From NCBI GenBank assembly GCA_948607205.1, contig CAPERS010000001.1:1-64000 (forward strand): DNA of 64,000 nt, written 5' to 3'. The notes below the pieces were generated by a model. That model was not told the origin of the DNA. It did not search any database and saw only the letters and a list, made by a program, of their open reading frames with translations. The first letter of the stretch is position 1, and every line of letters starts with the position of its first letter. This document shows, piece by piece, positions 44,701-51,868 of the stretch. This DNA is from an uncultured Eubacteriales bacterium. GTDB lineage: Bacteria > Bacillota > Clostridia > Christensenellales > UBA1242. Made by a program: the position numbers and the translations under genes.

Positions 44701-44899
44701 CTTTCATGGCACGAGTCAAAAGGTGACCAATGTGTGGCTTGCCGTTTGCTGTTGGTGGGCCATCATAAAGTGTGAAAGTTTTGTCACTGTTTTCGTGAAG
44801 GTGAAGTCCTTTTTTAACAATGCCATTTTCTTCCCAAAATTTTAAGATATTGTCCTCGTTTTTTAAGAAATCAAGTTTGGTTTCAACTTTTTTATACAT
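41771..44899 (-). CDS. ileS: Isoleucyl-tRNA synthetase, type 2 (eukaryote-like)
   Basis: Charges tRNA-Ile. Class I motifs are GPPTANGKPHIGH (HIGH) and GLKMSKSLGN (KMSKS); an editing domain lies between them. At 1042 aa, with the C-terminal extension and no bacterial-type C-terminal zinc finger, it fits the type-2 (IleS2) group, some members of which are naturally resistant to mupirocin. GGAG lies 7 nt before ATG 44899. Expression is controlled by a T-box leader. The gene stands as its own transcription unit. Confidence 0.97.
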   Translation of the reverse strand: MYKKVETKLDFLKNEDNILKFWEENGIVKKGLHLHENSDKTFTLYDGPPTANGKPHIGHLLTRAMKDIIPRFKSMKGYYIFRKAGWDTHGLPVEVEIEKELGLNGKQDIEKYGVENFIKLCRESVWKYKGMWEKFTDRIGYWVDMESPYITYENNYIESVFWALKEMDKKGLIYKGHKIMPYCPRCGTTLSKMELENGDNYKILKENSVFVKFKSLEEENTYFLVWTTTPWTLPSNVALCMNPKEEYCTLESEGKKYIMLTKLVPTLFEEGSYNIVSKKKGKEFEGHRYAPLFDYAKDKVKKGYFVVNDDYVTTEDGTGIVHIAPAFGEDDYNVCKKYDIDFVQLVDEAGKMSKETEFAGLFVKDADKHVIKTLEERDQLFKVAPIEHSYPHCWRCKSPLLYYAKDTWFVKTTAIKDKMIENNNSVYWRPDHIKAGRMGNFLANNIDWGISRSRYWGTPLPFWTCEDGHIHVVGSVDELEKLSGVRPDDLHKPSLDKITFPCPVCHKTMKRTPEVMDCWFDSGSMPFAQYHYPFENKEVFEKSFPADYISEAIDQTRGWFYTLQAVNTAVFDKPSYKACNLLGLVLDEHGLKMSKSLGNGIDPWKILDNEGADGLRWYFYNNCLAGQGIAFNENNLIELQRKFMGTLWNVYAFYVLYAEIDKIDPTKYDLKKCKLSFLDKWLLSEYNALVKLVDESLERYDTVTPSRAITEFVDNLSNWYVRRSRERFWGSEESEDKISAYKTLYEVLVGLSKLIAPFVPFIAEEIYQNLVRSLDKNAPESVHFCSYPVCDESMIDTKLNEGMEKVLRIVLLGRACRSASGVKNRQPLSKVIICSTDKLTLDKGLVMLIEDELNVESVEILHDADEYVSYELKPQLKTLGPKYGKLLGAIREYLGKVNPNEAVAKVKKGEALTFETNGEKVEIYQDDLLISLKNKEGYSSESDGVFTVVLDTTLSDDLIEKGMINEFVSKVQNLRKDSGFEVVNHIEIQVEGDKEFIEILNKNQTSFKKTLLADSFSVGTNGTNSAQLSVNGENITIYIKKR

Positions 44900-45277
44900 T
44901 TCTTATCTCCTTTTCTTTCCAAAAATTGTTTATGTTTAAAAAGCGACACGCCGTGCATAATGCACACGCAAAAGCACGAGGAGTTACAAGACCTCGTGCT
45001 TAAAAAAGGTTATACCACTTGTAAACTTATAGCAGGCAATCACCCACCTCTTCTGTTACGGGAAGACCCGACTTTTCCTACTTGGAACACGACCTGTTTT
45101 TTTGAGTATATCGAATTTGTAACCAAATTCGAATCCCCTAAAAGCAGATGAAGTCTGTTGGGAGAAGCAACTCCGAAAGTGATAACTTCAAAAGTTCGAC
45201 TGCCATTTCACACCAACCAATGACTCTCTGAAAATCTCGCTTTTGCGTCTTGTCTTTCATCAACGCATTTATAAATC
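44900..45277 (-). promoter_or_regulatory. T-box leader of ileS
   Basis: On the minus strand the leader has Stem I landmarks (AGAGAGTCATTGGTTGG, GTGTGAAATGG), then a segment holding ATC in AAGTTATCACTTTCGG that can serve as the isoleucine specifier. A middle stem (AGTAGGAAAAGTCGGG) and CCGTAACAGAAGAGGTGGGTG, typical of T-boxes, follow. The T-box bulge is AAGTGGTATAACC, slightly off the usual AGGGTGGNACC. The terminator AGCACGAGG/CCTCGTGCT (44973-45000) ends in TTTT. Uncharged tRNA-Ile should favour read-through. Confidence 0.92.
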
Positions 45278-45283
45278 ACAAAT

Positions 45284-45312
45284 ATTATATTTAATTGTAA
45301 AAAATTTGTCAA
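45284..45312 (-). promoter_or_regulatory. Promoter of ileS
   Basis: Perfect TTGACA (45307-45312) and TATAAT (45284-45289) on the minus strand with a 17-nt spacer. Confidence 0.92.
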
Positions 45313-45334
45313 GCGTTTTTGAAACATGAAAATT

Positions 45335-46054
45335 TTAGTATTTTTCAAGTATTGCATTTGCTTCAATTACGTCTTTACCTGTCATGATTCCAAGTGGCTT
45401 TTCTTTCATTTTGCCAGTTTTGGTGATGAGTATTGCAAGAAGTTTGGCATTGCCATGAAATGCATTGAGCGCATCTTCAAGACTGAGTTTTGAATTTGCA
45501 ACAAGATAATAGTCATTATTGTCAATTGAAGAAAGCATATCTTCAATTTTAACACTTGACAGAAAAACATCTGCTTTTCCGCCCGCTAATATAAACTGAC
45601 CAAATGAGTCAAGAATCTTTTGCCCATTTGCTATTCCGATAAGATTTTCGCCGTCATAGACTGGAATGTTTGAATATTTTGATTTTGTCATCATGATTAT
45701 AACATCTTTCATCTTGGCATTTGCTTCACAAATCAAAACATCTTTGCGAGCAACAGTGTCAAGCACAAGTGGTGGCTTATTGATAAGCTTTTCGATATGC
45801 TCAATGTTTTCAACAACCGACTCGTGTGGTTCAGCAATCACTATGTCTTCATTGTTGTTATGGATAATTGCATTCCTAAGCCTGCCATAATCCACAAGGT
45901 CATCTTCATATTTTCTGACAACATAGTTAAGACTGACAGTCTTTCTGATAAGTTCAGAAAAACCCATTGCACGATTAAAACTATATCGCGTTTTAAGTGA
46001 ATATTCAATATTATTAAAAGCCTTTAAAAATCTTTTTGCGTTTGAAACAGACAT
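45335..46054 (-). CDS. HEPN-like domain fused to CBS domains
   Basis: A 239-aa protein. The N-terminal 90 residues are helical and contain RNAIIH (R-N-x3-H, the RX4H motif of HEPN domains). The remainder holds two CBS motifs: VLICEANAKMKDVIIMMTKSKYSNIPVYDGENLIGIANGQ and KLSLEDALNAFHGNAKLLAILITKTGKMKEKPLGIMTGKDV. GGAG lies 6 nt before ATG 46054. CBS pairs often bind adenine nucleotides, which could gate the HEPN part. Whether the HEPN motif is catalytic is not known. It stands alone, upstream of ileS. Confidence 0.75.
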   Translation of the reverse strand: MSVSNAKRFLKAFNNIEYSLKTRYSFNRAMGFSELIRKTVSLNYVVRKYEDDLVDYGRLRNAIIHNNNEDIVIAEPHESVVENIEHIEKLINKPPLVLDTVARKDVLICEANAKMKDVIIMMTKSKYSNIPVYDGENLIGIANGQKILDSFGQFILAGGKADVFLSSVKIEDMLSSIDNNDYYLVANSKLSLEDALNAFHGNAKLLAILITKTGKMKEKPLGIMTGKDVIEANAILEKY

Positions 46055-46193
46055 TTTTTTCTCCTATGAGCAATTCGCCCTCTCATATTATCATTATAGA
46101 CAAATTTTTGTTTTTTTGAAAATGATTTTGACCGGAATGCTGAAAATTTGCCATTTTTTGCAAAAAAAGAAGGTAAAACGCAAAAACAATCGC

Positions 46194-46222
46194 TTGCAAA
46201 AAGGCAAAAAGCATGCTATAAT
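46194..46222 (+). promoter_or_regulatory. Promoter of the SRP RNA gene
   Basis: TTGCAA (46194-46199), 17-nt spacer, TATAAT (46217-46222). The predicted start at about 46229 coincides with the 5' end of the RNA helix. Confidence 0.85.
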
Positions 46223-46228
46223 AATTCA

Positions 46229-46497
46229 GTCGAGCTAGATGGAGAGTTAGCGGTGCTCTGTAACCTACAATCCGCTATATGTAGGGTTGAATGCTTGCCT
46301 CGGTTTAGTTAAGTCAAATATGTGTATAAATTTTTGATGTTGAAATCAAGGTCCTATGCAAAAGGAATCTTCGAACCATGTCAGGCCCTGACGGGAGCAT
46401 CATTAAGAGGACACTCCTTTGTGCCATAGGGAAACTTTGGTGGAGTCAAAAATTTATAAGGCAGTTGGTTTAACTCTATCAAAGCAAGTTGCTCGGC
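46229..46497 (+). ncRNA. ffs: Signal recognition particle RNA, large type with Alu domain
   Basis: About 269 nt. The Alu domain is seen in GGTGCTCTGTAACC, AATCCGCTATATG and TAGGGTTGAATG. The SRP54-binding hairpin is CATGTCAGGCCCTGACGG followed by GAGCATCATTAAG. The 5' end GTCGAGC pairs with the 3' end GCTCGGC. This is the Bacillus/Clostridium large type rather than the short 4.5S RNA of proteobacteria. Confidence 0.95.
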
Positions 46498-46508
46498 TTT
46501 AAAAAATC

Positions 46509-46530
46509 AAGCACCTTAGGTGCTTTTTAA
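46509..46530 (+). terminator. Terminator of the SRP RNA
   Basis: GCACC-TTA-GGTGC followed by five T. A perfect 10-bp inverted repeat AAGAATACAC/GTGTATTCTT follows at about 46532-46562. Confidence 0.85.
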
Positions 46531-46570
46531 TAAGAATACACTCATTCCATTTGTGTATTCTTGCATACTT

Positions 46571-46605
46571 AAAAAATACTGAACACTAATTGTTCAGCAT
46601 TTTTT
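46571..46605 (-). terminator. Terminator of the YtxH-like gene
   Basis: CTGAACA (46579-46585) pairs with TGTTCAG (46591-46597); six T follow on the minus strand. Confidence 0.8.
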
Positions 46606-46995
46606 TTATTTCTTAGGCTCTGTTTCTTTGATTTTTTGCTCGGCTTTTTTGATGCCTTTTTTCATTTTTGATTTGGCGTCTTTAACAACCTTCTCTGCTT
46701 TCTCGGCACCCATCTTGATTTCTTTTTCAATCATGTCAGCGTTTTTTTCTGTCTTTTTCTTGGCATTCGCTTCCATTTTTTGAACGTTTTTTTGAGCCTT
46801 TTGTGCGCCTTTTTGAATTTTGCTTTCAAGTTCGCCCATTCCAGCCTCGGCTTTCTTTTCAAGTGTTTTTGCACTTTTTATAAGCTTTTGCTCACCTTGC
46901 TTAACAAGTTCTTGTGCATTTTGGTTGTATTTATATAAAAGTGCACCAGTCACAAGCCCAAATCCAAAACCAAGCATTAACATAACGTCTTTCAT
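46606..46995 (-). CDS. YtxH-like membrane-anchored coiled-coil protein
   Basis: A 129-aa protein with one N-terminal hydrophobic segment (MLMLGFGFGLVTGALLY) and a long Lys/Glu/Ala-rich helix with repeats such as KKAEAGMGELESKIQKGAQKA. This is the plan of YtxH-like proteins. GGGAGG lies 6 nt before ATG 46995; an upstream extension to 47166 is not supported. It is likely membrane-attached with a cytoplasmic coiled-coil. Function unknown. Confidence 0.75.
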   Translation of the reverse strand: MKDVMLMLGFGFGLVTGALLYKYNQNAQELVKQGEQKLIKSAKTLEKKAEAGMGELESKIQKGAQKAQKNVQKMEANAKKKTEKNADMIEKEIKMGAEKAEKVVKDAKSKMKKGIKKAEQKIKETEPKK

Positions 46996-47080
46996 TTTGC
47001 CCTCCCTATGCCTATTATCTGCACCTTTCGACAAAATATACATAAGGCTAAAATAAAAAATCGGAAACTTATTCCGACTT

Positions 47081-47299
47081 TTAACAATTATATGGATGAA
47101 ATTCTTCATCATTCGCTTTTTCACAAACTGCATCAGTGTTTGTAAAACCAACTTCTTTTTTTTCATTTATAGCGATACTTTTATCAAAATGATGTTTAAC
47201 TGGCTGTTTTTTCCAACGATACACTTGGTTGACAACAACTATTGTCACCATTGTTCCGACCATCGTTGCAAGCACAAATGGTAATAGCAGTTTTATCAT
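47081..47299 (-). CDS. Small single-pass membrane protein
   Basis: A 72-aa protein: MIKLLLPFVLATMVGTMVTIVVVNQVYRWKKQ forms one membrane helix followed by basic residues, then a soluble tail with two cysteines (AVCEKAND and a C-terminal YNC). AAGGAG precedes ATG 47299. It follows iscU on the same strand by about 19 bases and may be co-transcribed. Family not recognised. Confidence 0.6.
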   Translation of the reverse strand: MIKLLLPFVLATMVGTMVTIVVVNQVYRWKKQPVKHHFDKSIAINEKKEVGFTNTDAVCEKANDEEFHPYNC

Positions 47300-47317
47300 A
47301 ATTTTTTCTCCTTATAT

Positions 47318-47707
47318 TTATTTTGCCTTGTTTGCTTTTTCTCTGCGTTTATAGTAATCCTCAATCGCGTCACGGATTGTTTCCTCTGCGAGAACTGAGC
47401 AGTGAATTTTGTGCGCTGGCATTGTGCCAAGAATATTGAAAACATCTTTGTTTGTCACTTTGAGTGCTTCATCGATTGTTTTGCCTTTGATAAGGTCGCA
47501 AGCAACATCAGTTGAAGCGATTGCTGCACAACATCCAAAAGTTTTGAATTTTGCGTCTTCAATGATTCCTTCATCGCTGATTTTAAGATACATTTTCATA
47601 ATATCACCGCAAGCAGCATTGCCAACCTTGCCAACCCCGTTTGCGCCACGAAGAGAACCAGCATTTTTCGGATTTTTAAATCTATCAATGATTTGTTGAC
47701 TATACAT
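47318..47707 (-). CDS. iscU: Iron-sulfur cluster scaffold IscU/NifU
   Basis: Scaffold on which [2Fe-2S]/[4Fe-4S] clusters are built. The 129-aa protein has the three conserved Cys sites: GNAACGDIM, FKTFGCCAAIAS and IHCSVLAEE. GGGAGG lies 7 nt before ATG 47707. It starts 2 bases after the iscS stop, the minimal IscS-IscU pair common in clostridia and strict anaerobes. Confidence 0.95.
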   Translation of the reverse strand: MYSQQIIDRFKNPKNAGSLRGANGVGKVGNAACGDIMKMYLKISDEGIIEDAKFKTFGCCAAIASTDVACDLIKGKTIDEALKVTNKDVFNILGTMPAHKIHCSVLAEETIRDAIEDYYKRREKANKAK

Positions 47708-47709
47708 CT

Positions 47710-48882
47710 TTATTTCCTCCCTGCTTTTGTAATAGGCGAAATGCCTCTAAGTTTTGCAACCGCTTTTTCGAGTACGTCGATTGTGTAATCAACGTCGCTC
47801 TTTGAAATGTTTTTACCGAATGAGAAGCGAATTGAACCTTGTGCGATTTCGTCTGGCACGCCAATTGCTCTCAAAACGTGTGATGGTTCAAGTGAATTTG
47901 AAGTGCAAGCAGATGCTGTTGAAACAGCCACACCTTCGAGGTCAAGAAGCATCAAAATTGACTCACCTTCAATCATATCAAATGAAATGTTGACAGTGCC
48001 ATTGATTTTTTGATGTGGATGACCATTAACTTGAATATAATGAATTCTTTCTTTCACTTTTGTAATGAAATATTCGCGGACTGTTTTAAGTTTTTGCTGA
48101 TTAATTGAAAGGTCACGAACAGCGATTTCAATCGCCTTACCAAAGCCAGCAATTGCAGGAACATTTGTTGTTCCGCCACGCTTAGCCCTTTCTTGATTTC
48201 CGCCTGAGAAAAGATTTTCAATTCTCACGCCGTTTTTAAGATAAAGTGCACCAGCGCCTTTTGGTCCATAAATTTTGTGAGCAGACATACTCATTGCGTC
48301 AATTTCCATGTCTTGAACATCAATCTTGACAGCACCGATTGCTTGAACAGCGTCAGTGTGGAAAATGATACCATATTCATGCGCAGTCTTTGCAATTGCT
48401 TTAATATTTTGGATTGTTCCAATCTCGTTGTTAACAGTCATGATTGAAACAAGAGTTGTTGTCTTTTTGATTGCATGAAGAAGGTCAGCAATGTTGACAA
48501 GACCATGCTTGTCCACTGGCAAATATGTCACTTCAAAGCCTTCCTTTTCAAGTTGCTTGCATGAATCAAGCACCGCGTGATGTTCAATTGAACTCACAAT
48601 AATATGTTTTCCCTTGTTTGCATAAGCGTGAGCAATGCCTTTGATTGCCCAGTTGTCCGCTTCAGTTCCGCCAGAAGTGAAGTAAATCTCATTAGATTTT
48701 TGTGCATTGATTGCATGAGCGACGCGGTCTCTTGCCCTATCAACTATGGCAGACGCTTCACGACCAAAGCCATGAAGAGAACTTGAATTGCCATAGATAG
48801 TGTTAAAGCAAGGAAGCATTTCTGCAAGAACTTCGCTTGAAACATAGGTGGTAGATGCGTTATCTAGATAAACTTTTCTCAT
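47710..48882 (-). CDS. iscS: Cysteine desulfurase
   Basis: PLP enzyme that mobilises sulfur from cysteine for Fe-S clusters. The 390-aa protein shows the FTSGGTEADNWAIKG phosphate loop, the PLP-lysine motif MSMSAHKIYGPKGAGALY, and the catalytic-Cys loop STASACTSNSLEPSHVL. GGGAG precedes ATG 48882. It pairs with iscU downstream. The loop with SASAC fits the IscS/NifS group of short type. Confidence 0.96.
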   Translation of the reverse strand: MRKVYLDNASTTYVSSEVLAEMLPCFNTIYGNSSSLHGFGREASAIVDRARDRVAHAINAQKSNEIYFTSGGTEADNWAIKGIAHAYANKGKHIIVSSIEHHAVLDSCKQLEKEGFEVTYLPVDKHGLVNIADLLHAIKKTTTLVSIMTVNNEIGTIQNIKAIAKTAHEYGIIFHTDAVQAIGAVKIDVQDMEIDAMSMSAHKIYGPKGAGALYLKNGVRIENLFSGGNQERAKRGGTTNVPAIAGFGKAIEIAVRDLSINQQKLKTVREYFITKVKERIHYIQVNGHPHQKINGTVNISFDMIEGESILMLLDLEGVAVSTASACTSNSLEPSHVLRAIGVPDEIAQGSIRFSFGKNISKSDVDYTIDVLEKAVAKLRGISPITKAGRK

Positions 48883-48990
48883 AATTTCTCCCTTTTATAT
48901 GTCAATTTTATCACTAGCACGAGCCAAAGTCAATATCTAGAAAAAAATTATTTAATAAAAACGACATATTTTTTGCAAAAAAAGCTATTT

Positions 48991-49302
48991 TTACTTCAAA
49001 TAACTGTTAATAGTGTCAATCAAGTCCTCTTTTTGCCAAAGTCCAATATGCTTTTCAACCTCTTTGCCATTTTCAAATAGTATGAGAGTTGGAATTGACA
49101 TAATGCCAAAACTTCTTGCAAGTTTTTCGTCATTGTCAACGTCAACTTTATATATTTCAACTTTGCCTTCAAGTTCCTTTTGAACATCTTCCAAAATGAC
49201 TGCCATCATTCTGCATGGTCCGCACCAAGATGCAAAAAAGTCAACAAGAACAAGTCCTTCTTTTGTTGCAGACTCAAACTCTTTTTCATTTATAACTTTC
49301 AT
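48991..49302 (-). CDS. trxA: Thioredoxin
   Basis: A 103-aa thioredoxin with active site SWCGPCRMM and the cis-proline segment IMSIPTLILFENGKEV. GGAGG lies 5-6 nt before ATG 49302. Its ATG overlaps the stop of the E1-like gene (ATGA), so the two are probably translated together. General disulfide reductase; a role in supplying electrons to cluster assembly or sulfur transfer beside it is only an inference. Confidence 0.95.
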   Translation of the reverse strand: MKVINEKEFESATKEGLVLVDFFASWCGPCRMMAVILEDVQKELEGKVEIYKVDVDNDEKLARSFGIMSIPTLILFENGKEVEKHIGLWQKEDLIDTINSYLK

Positions 49303-49988
49303 AAATCCTCCATTTTTTCATTTAAAATTTTGTTTATAACAATCGCGCCAATTGTGATTCCGCACATGGCAGGAACATAACTTATGCTTCCAACAGTTGT
49401 GCCAACGCTGACTGCTTTGTCTTCGCTGGTGACAACTTCAAGGCTGTCAATACCCTCTGCGCGAAGACGCTTTCTCATAACCTTTGCAAGACCATCGTCA
49501 TGAGTTTTATAGATATCAGTCAGATAAAATCTTGGCACGCCCGTGCGATTGCCTGCGCCCATGGCAGAAATAATTTTTATATTCTTTTTCTTGCAATGGC
49601 ATATAAGTGAAACTTTGTCACTGACACTGTCGATTGCGTCAATAACATAGTCAAAACTCTCATCAATCAAACTCGCAACATTTTCAGCGTTAAGTTTTGT
49701 GTCAATTGCTTGAATGAGCATATTATCATTGATTTCCAAAAGTTGATTTTTTAAAACTTCCACCTTGGATTTGCCTATTGTTCCCAAAAGTGCAACAACT
49801 TGACGATTGATGTTTGAAGATGTGACTTTGTCAAAGTCTATCAGTGTCATTTTTTCAACGCCTGAACGCGCAAGAATGGTTGCCACATAGCCACCGACAC
49901 CGCCGACACCAACAACAGCAATATTTTTGCTTTTGATTTTTTCTTGTCCTGATTTTCCTATCAAGATTTCATTTCGAGATGTGTCCAT
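49299..49988 (-). CDS. TcdA/ThiF-family E1-like adenylating enzyme
   Basis: A 229-aa enzyme of the ThiF/MoeB/TcdA family, most like TcdA (which makes cyclic t6A on tRNAs). The Rossmann motif VVGVGGVGGYVATILARSGV, the basic NINRQ loop and the adenylate segment DYVIDAIDSVSDK are clear. ATG 49988 is the better start, because TATAAT lies exactly 6 nt before it and the family begins RNEIL near here; a longer frame begins at 50006. There is no Shine-Dalgarno sequence. It is a predicted leaderless transcript followed by thioredoxin, iscS and iscU. Confidence 0.85.
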   Translation of the reverse strand: MDTSRNEILIGKSGQEKIKSKNIAVVGVGGVGGYVATILARSGVEKMTLIDFDKVTSSNINRQVVALLGTIGKSKVEVLKNQLLEINDNMLIQAIDTKLNAENVASLIDESFDYVIDAIDSVSDKVSLICHCKKKNIKIISAMGAGNRTGVPRFYLTDIYKTHDDGLAKVMRKRLRAEGIDSLEVVTSEDKAVSVGTTVGSISYVPAMCGITIGAIVINKILNEKMEDL

Positions 49989-50031
49989 AATATTATTATA
50001 ACTCATTATTCACTTTTCACAAAATGATTGG

Positions 50032-51327
50032 TTATAAAACATACTTTTTAAGGTCAAATTTTTTCTTTGTTTCAGAGAATGCTTTTTGAACATATGCTCT
50101 GTCAATTTTGACTTCCATCATTGGATGCTGTCCGTTTGCGTTGAAAGAGATGTCTTCAAGAAGACTTTCCATAATTGTGTGCAGTCTGCGCGCACCGATA
50201 TTTTCACTTGTTTCATTTTCAGCCACTGTCATTTCAGAAATTTCGTCAATGGCATCATCTGTGAAGACGAGGTCGATATTGTCAACTTTCAATATGCTTG
50301 CATACTGCAAAATGATAGAGTTTTTGGTTTCAGATAAAATCTTTTTAAAATCATCCTTAGTGAGATTGTCAAGGTCAACTCTGATTGGAAAACGGCCTTG
50401 AAGTTCTGGTATCATATCCGTTATGTTTGAAACGTGAAAAGCGCCCGATGCGATAAAAAGAATGAAATCTGTTTTAACGTTGCCATACTTGGTTGCAACT
50501 GTTGAGCCTTCAACGATTGGCAAAATATCTCTTTGCACGCCTTCTCTTGAAACGTCTTGATTTGATGAGCCACCGTTCTTGCCAATAATCTTGTCAATTT
50601 CGTCAATGAAGATAATTCCTTCTTCTTCAGTCCTTCTTATTGCCTCTGCATACACATTGTCTTGGTCAATGATTTTGTCGCATTCTTCACTCGCCAACAT
50701 TTCGCGAGCGCGAGAAACAGTCATTTTCCTCTTTTTGTGCCTTGGTGGCATAAGATTATCAAACATAGAACCAAGATTGATTTCTGGTCCACCGATTGCA
50801 AGCATAGGTTTTGGATTGTCAACGACGCTTATTTCAATATGCTCATTTTCAAGTTTGCCACTTTTGAGTTCATTTTCAACAATTGTTCTGTCAACTTCCA
50901 AATTTTCAGCACGCCTTGTGTCACAGATTGCATCAACAAGTTTTTTCTCAACAATCGGATTGACTTTTGCCTGACTTTCATGCATTTGCTCGTCTTTAAC
51001 CATTCGAACAGCAACTTCAACAAGGTCGCGCACCATGCTTTCGACATCACGACCAACATAGCCAACTTCGGTATATTTTGTTGCTTCAATTTTGATAAAT
51101 GGTGCTTTGACAAGTTTTGCAAGACGTCTTGCAATTTCAGTTTTGCCCACACCTGTTGGGCCTTTCATGATAATATTTTTTGGAGTTATTTCTTCGCGAA
51201 GTTCTTTTGAAAGCTTGCTTCTTCTGTATCTATTTCGAAGTGCAATTGCAACTGCTCTTTTTGCTTTGGCTTGACCGATGATATATTTGTCAAGTTCTTC
51301 AACAATTTCTCTTGGTGTAAAGTTCAT
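50032..51327 (-). CDS. hslU: HslU ATPase of the HslUV protease
   Basis: AAA+ unfoldase ring that feeds substrates to HslV. Walker A GPTGVGKTEIARRLAK, Walker B EEGIIFIDEIDKI, and a C-terminal FDLKKYVL that docks into HslV are present. The I-domain lies between them. At 431 aa it is normal. GAGGAGG lies 6 nt before ATG 51327, one base after the hslV stop. A start at 51342 is less likely. Confidence 0.96.
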   Translation of the reverse strand: MNFTPREIVEELDKYIIGQAKAKRAVAIALRNRYRRSKLSKELREEITPKNIIMKGPTGVGKTEIARRLAKLVKAPFIKIEATKYTEVGYVGRDVESMVRDLVEVAVRMVKDEQMHESQAKVNPIVEKKLVDAICDTRRAENLEVDRTIVENELKSGKLENEHIEISVVDNPKPMLAIGGPEINLGSMFDNLMPPRHKKRKMTVSRAREMLASEECDKIIDQDNVYAEAIRRTEEEGIIFIDEIDKIIGKNGGSSNQDVSREGVQRDILPIVEGSTVATKYGNVKTDFILFIASGAFHVSNITDMIPELQGRFPIRVDLDNLTKDDFKKILSETKNSIILQYASILKVDNIDLVFTDDAIDEISEMTVAENETSENIGARRLHTIMESLLEDISFNANGQHPMMEVKIDRAYVQKAFSETKKKFDLKKYVL

Positions 51328-51328
51328 A

Positions 51329-51868
51329 TTAAACCTCCTCAACTATAATATGGTCATTTGTGAACACACAAATTTGGCTTGCAATTTCAAGAGATTTATA
51401 TGCAATCTCCTTTGCGGACAGGTTTGTGTTTTGATAAAGTGCTTTTGCTGATGCATAAGCGTAGTTTCCGCCTGAGCCAATCGCACAAATGCCTTCATCT
51501 GGCTCAATAACTTCACCATTGCCAGAAATAACAAGAAGTTGATTTTTGTCTGCAACAATCATAAGTGCATCAAGTTGCCTTGACGCCTTGTCTTCGCGCC
51601 AAGTTTGAGCAAGTTCGACAGCACTTCTCATAAGATTGCCTGAAAACTTATTGAGCATACCTTCAAAGCGCTCGCAGAGTGAAAAAGCATCACTCACACC
51701 ACCTGCAAAGCCTATAACGACGCTGTCATTGAAAATTCTTCTCACTTTTTTTGCGTTACTTTTGAAGATAACGCTTTGTGACATAGTCACTTGACCATCT
51801 CCTGCAATGGCAATCTTACCATCACGCACAACTCCACATATTGTTGTTCCTCTAAACATGCTTTCCAT
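51329..51868 (-). CDS. hslV: HslV peptidase of the HslUV protease
   Basis: Proteasome-like peptidase. The catalytic Thr lies in RGTTICGVVRDG, so a six-residue leader (MESMFRG) must be removed to free it. The G(D)G and S(V) segments of the family follow (IAGDGQVTMSQSV). GGAGGAG lies 7 nt before ATG 51868; ATG 51859 is a second candidate. Its start lies inside the end of the TrmFO-like gene, a 17-base overlap. It pairs with hslU downstream. Confidence 0.94.
   Translation of the reverse strand: MESMFRGTTICGVVRDGKIAIAGDGQVTMSQSVIFKSNAKKVRRIFNDSVVIGFAGGVSDAFSLCERFEGMLNKFSGNLMRSAVELAQTWREDKASRQLDALMIVADKNQLLVISGNGEVIEPDEGICAIGSGGNYAYASAKALYQNTNLSAKEIAYKSLEIASQICVFTNDHIIVEEV

Noticed and set aside
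44960..45151. 63-codon plus-strand reading frame upstream of ileS
   Set aside because: It lies opposite the T-box leader and has no ribosome binding site.
46995..47166. Extended N-terminus of the YtxH-like protein
   Set aside because: No site before the upstream starts, while GGGAGG is well placed before ATG 46995, and the extension lacks the expected hydrophobic start.
50662..51210. 182-codon plus-strand frame within hslU
   Set aside because: Antisense shadow of a well-conserved gene; Cys/Phe/Asn-rich composition and no promoter.
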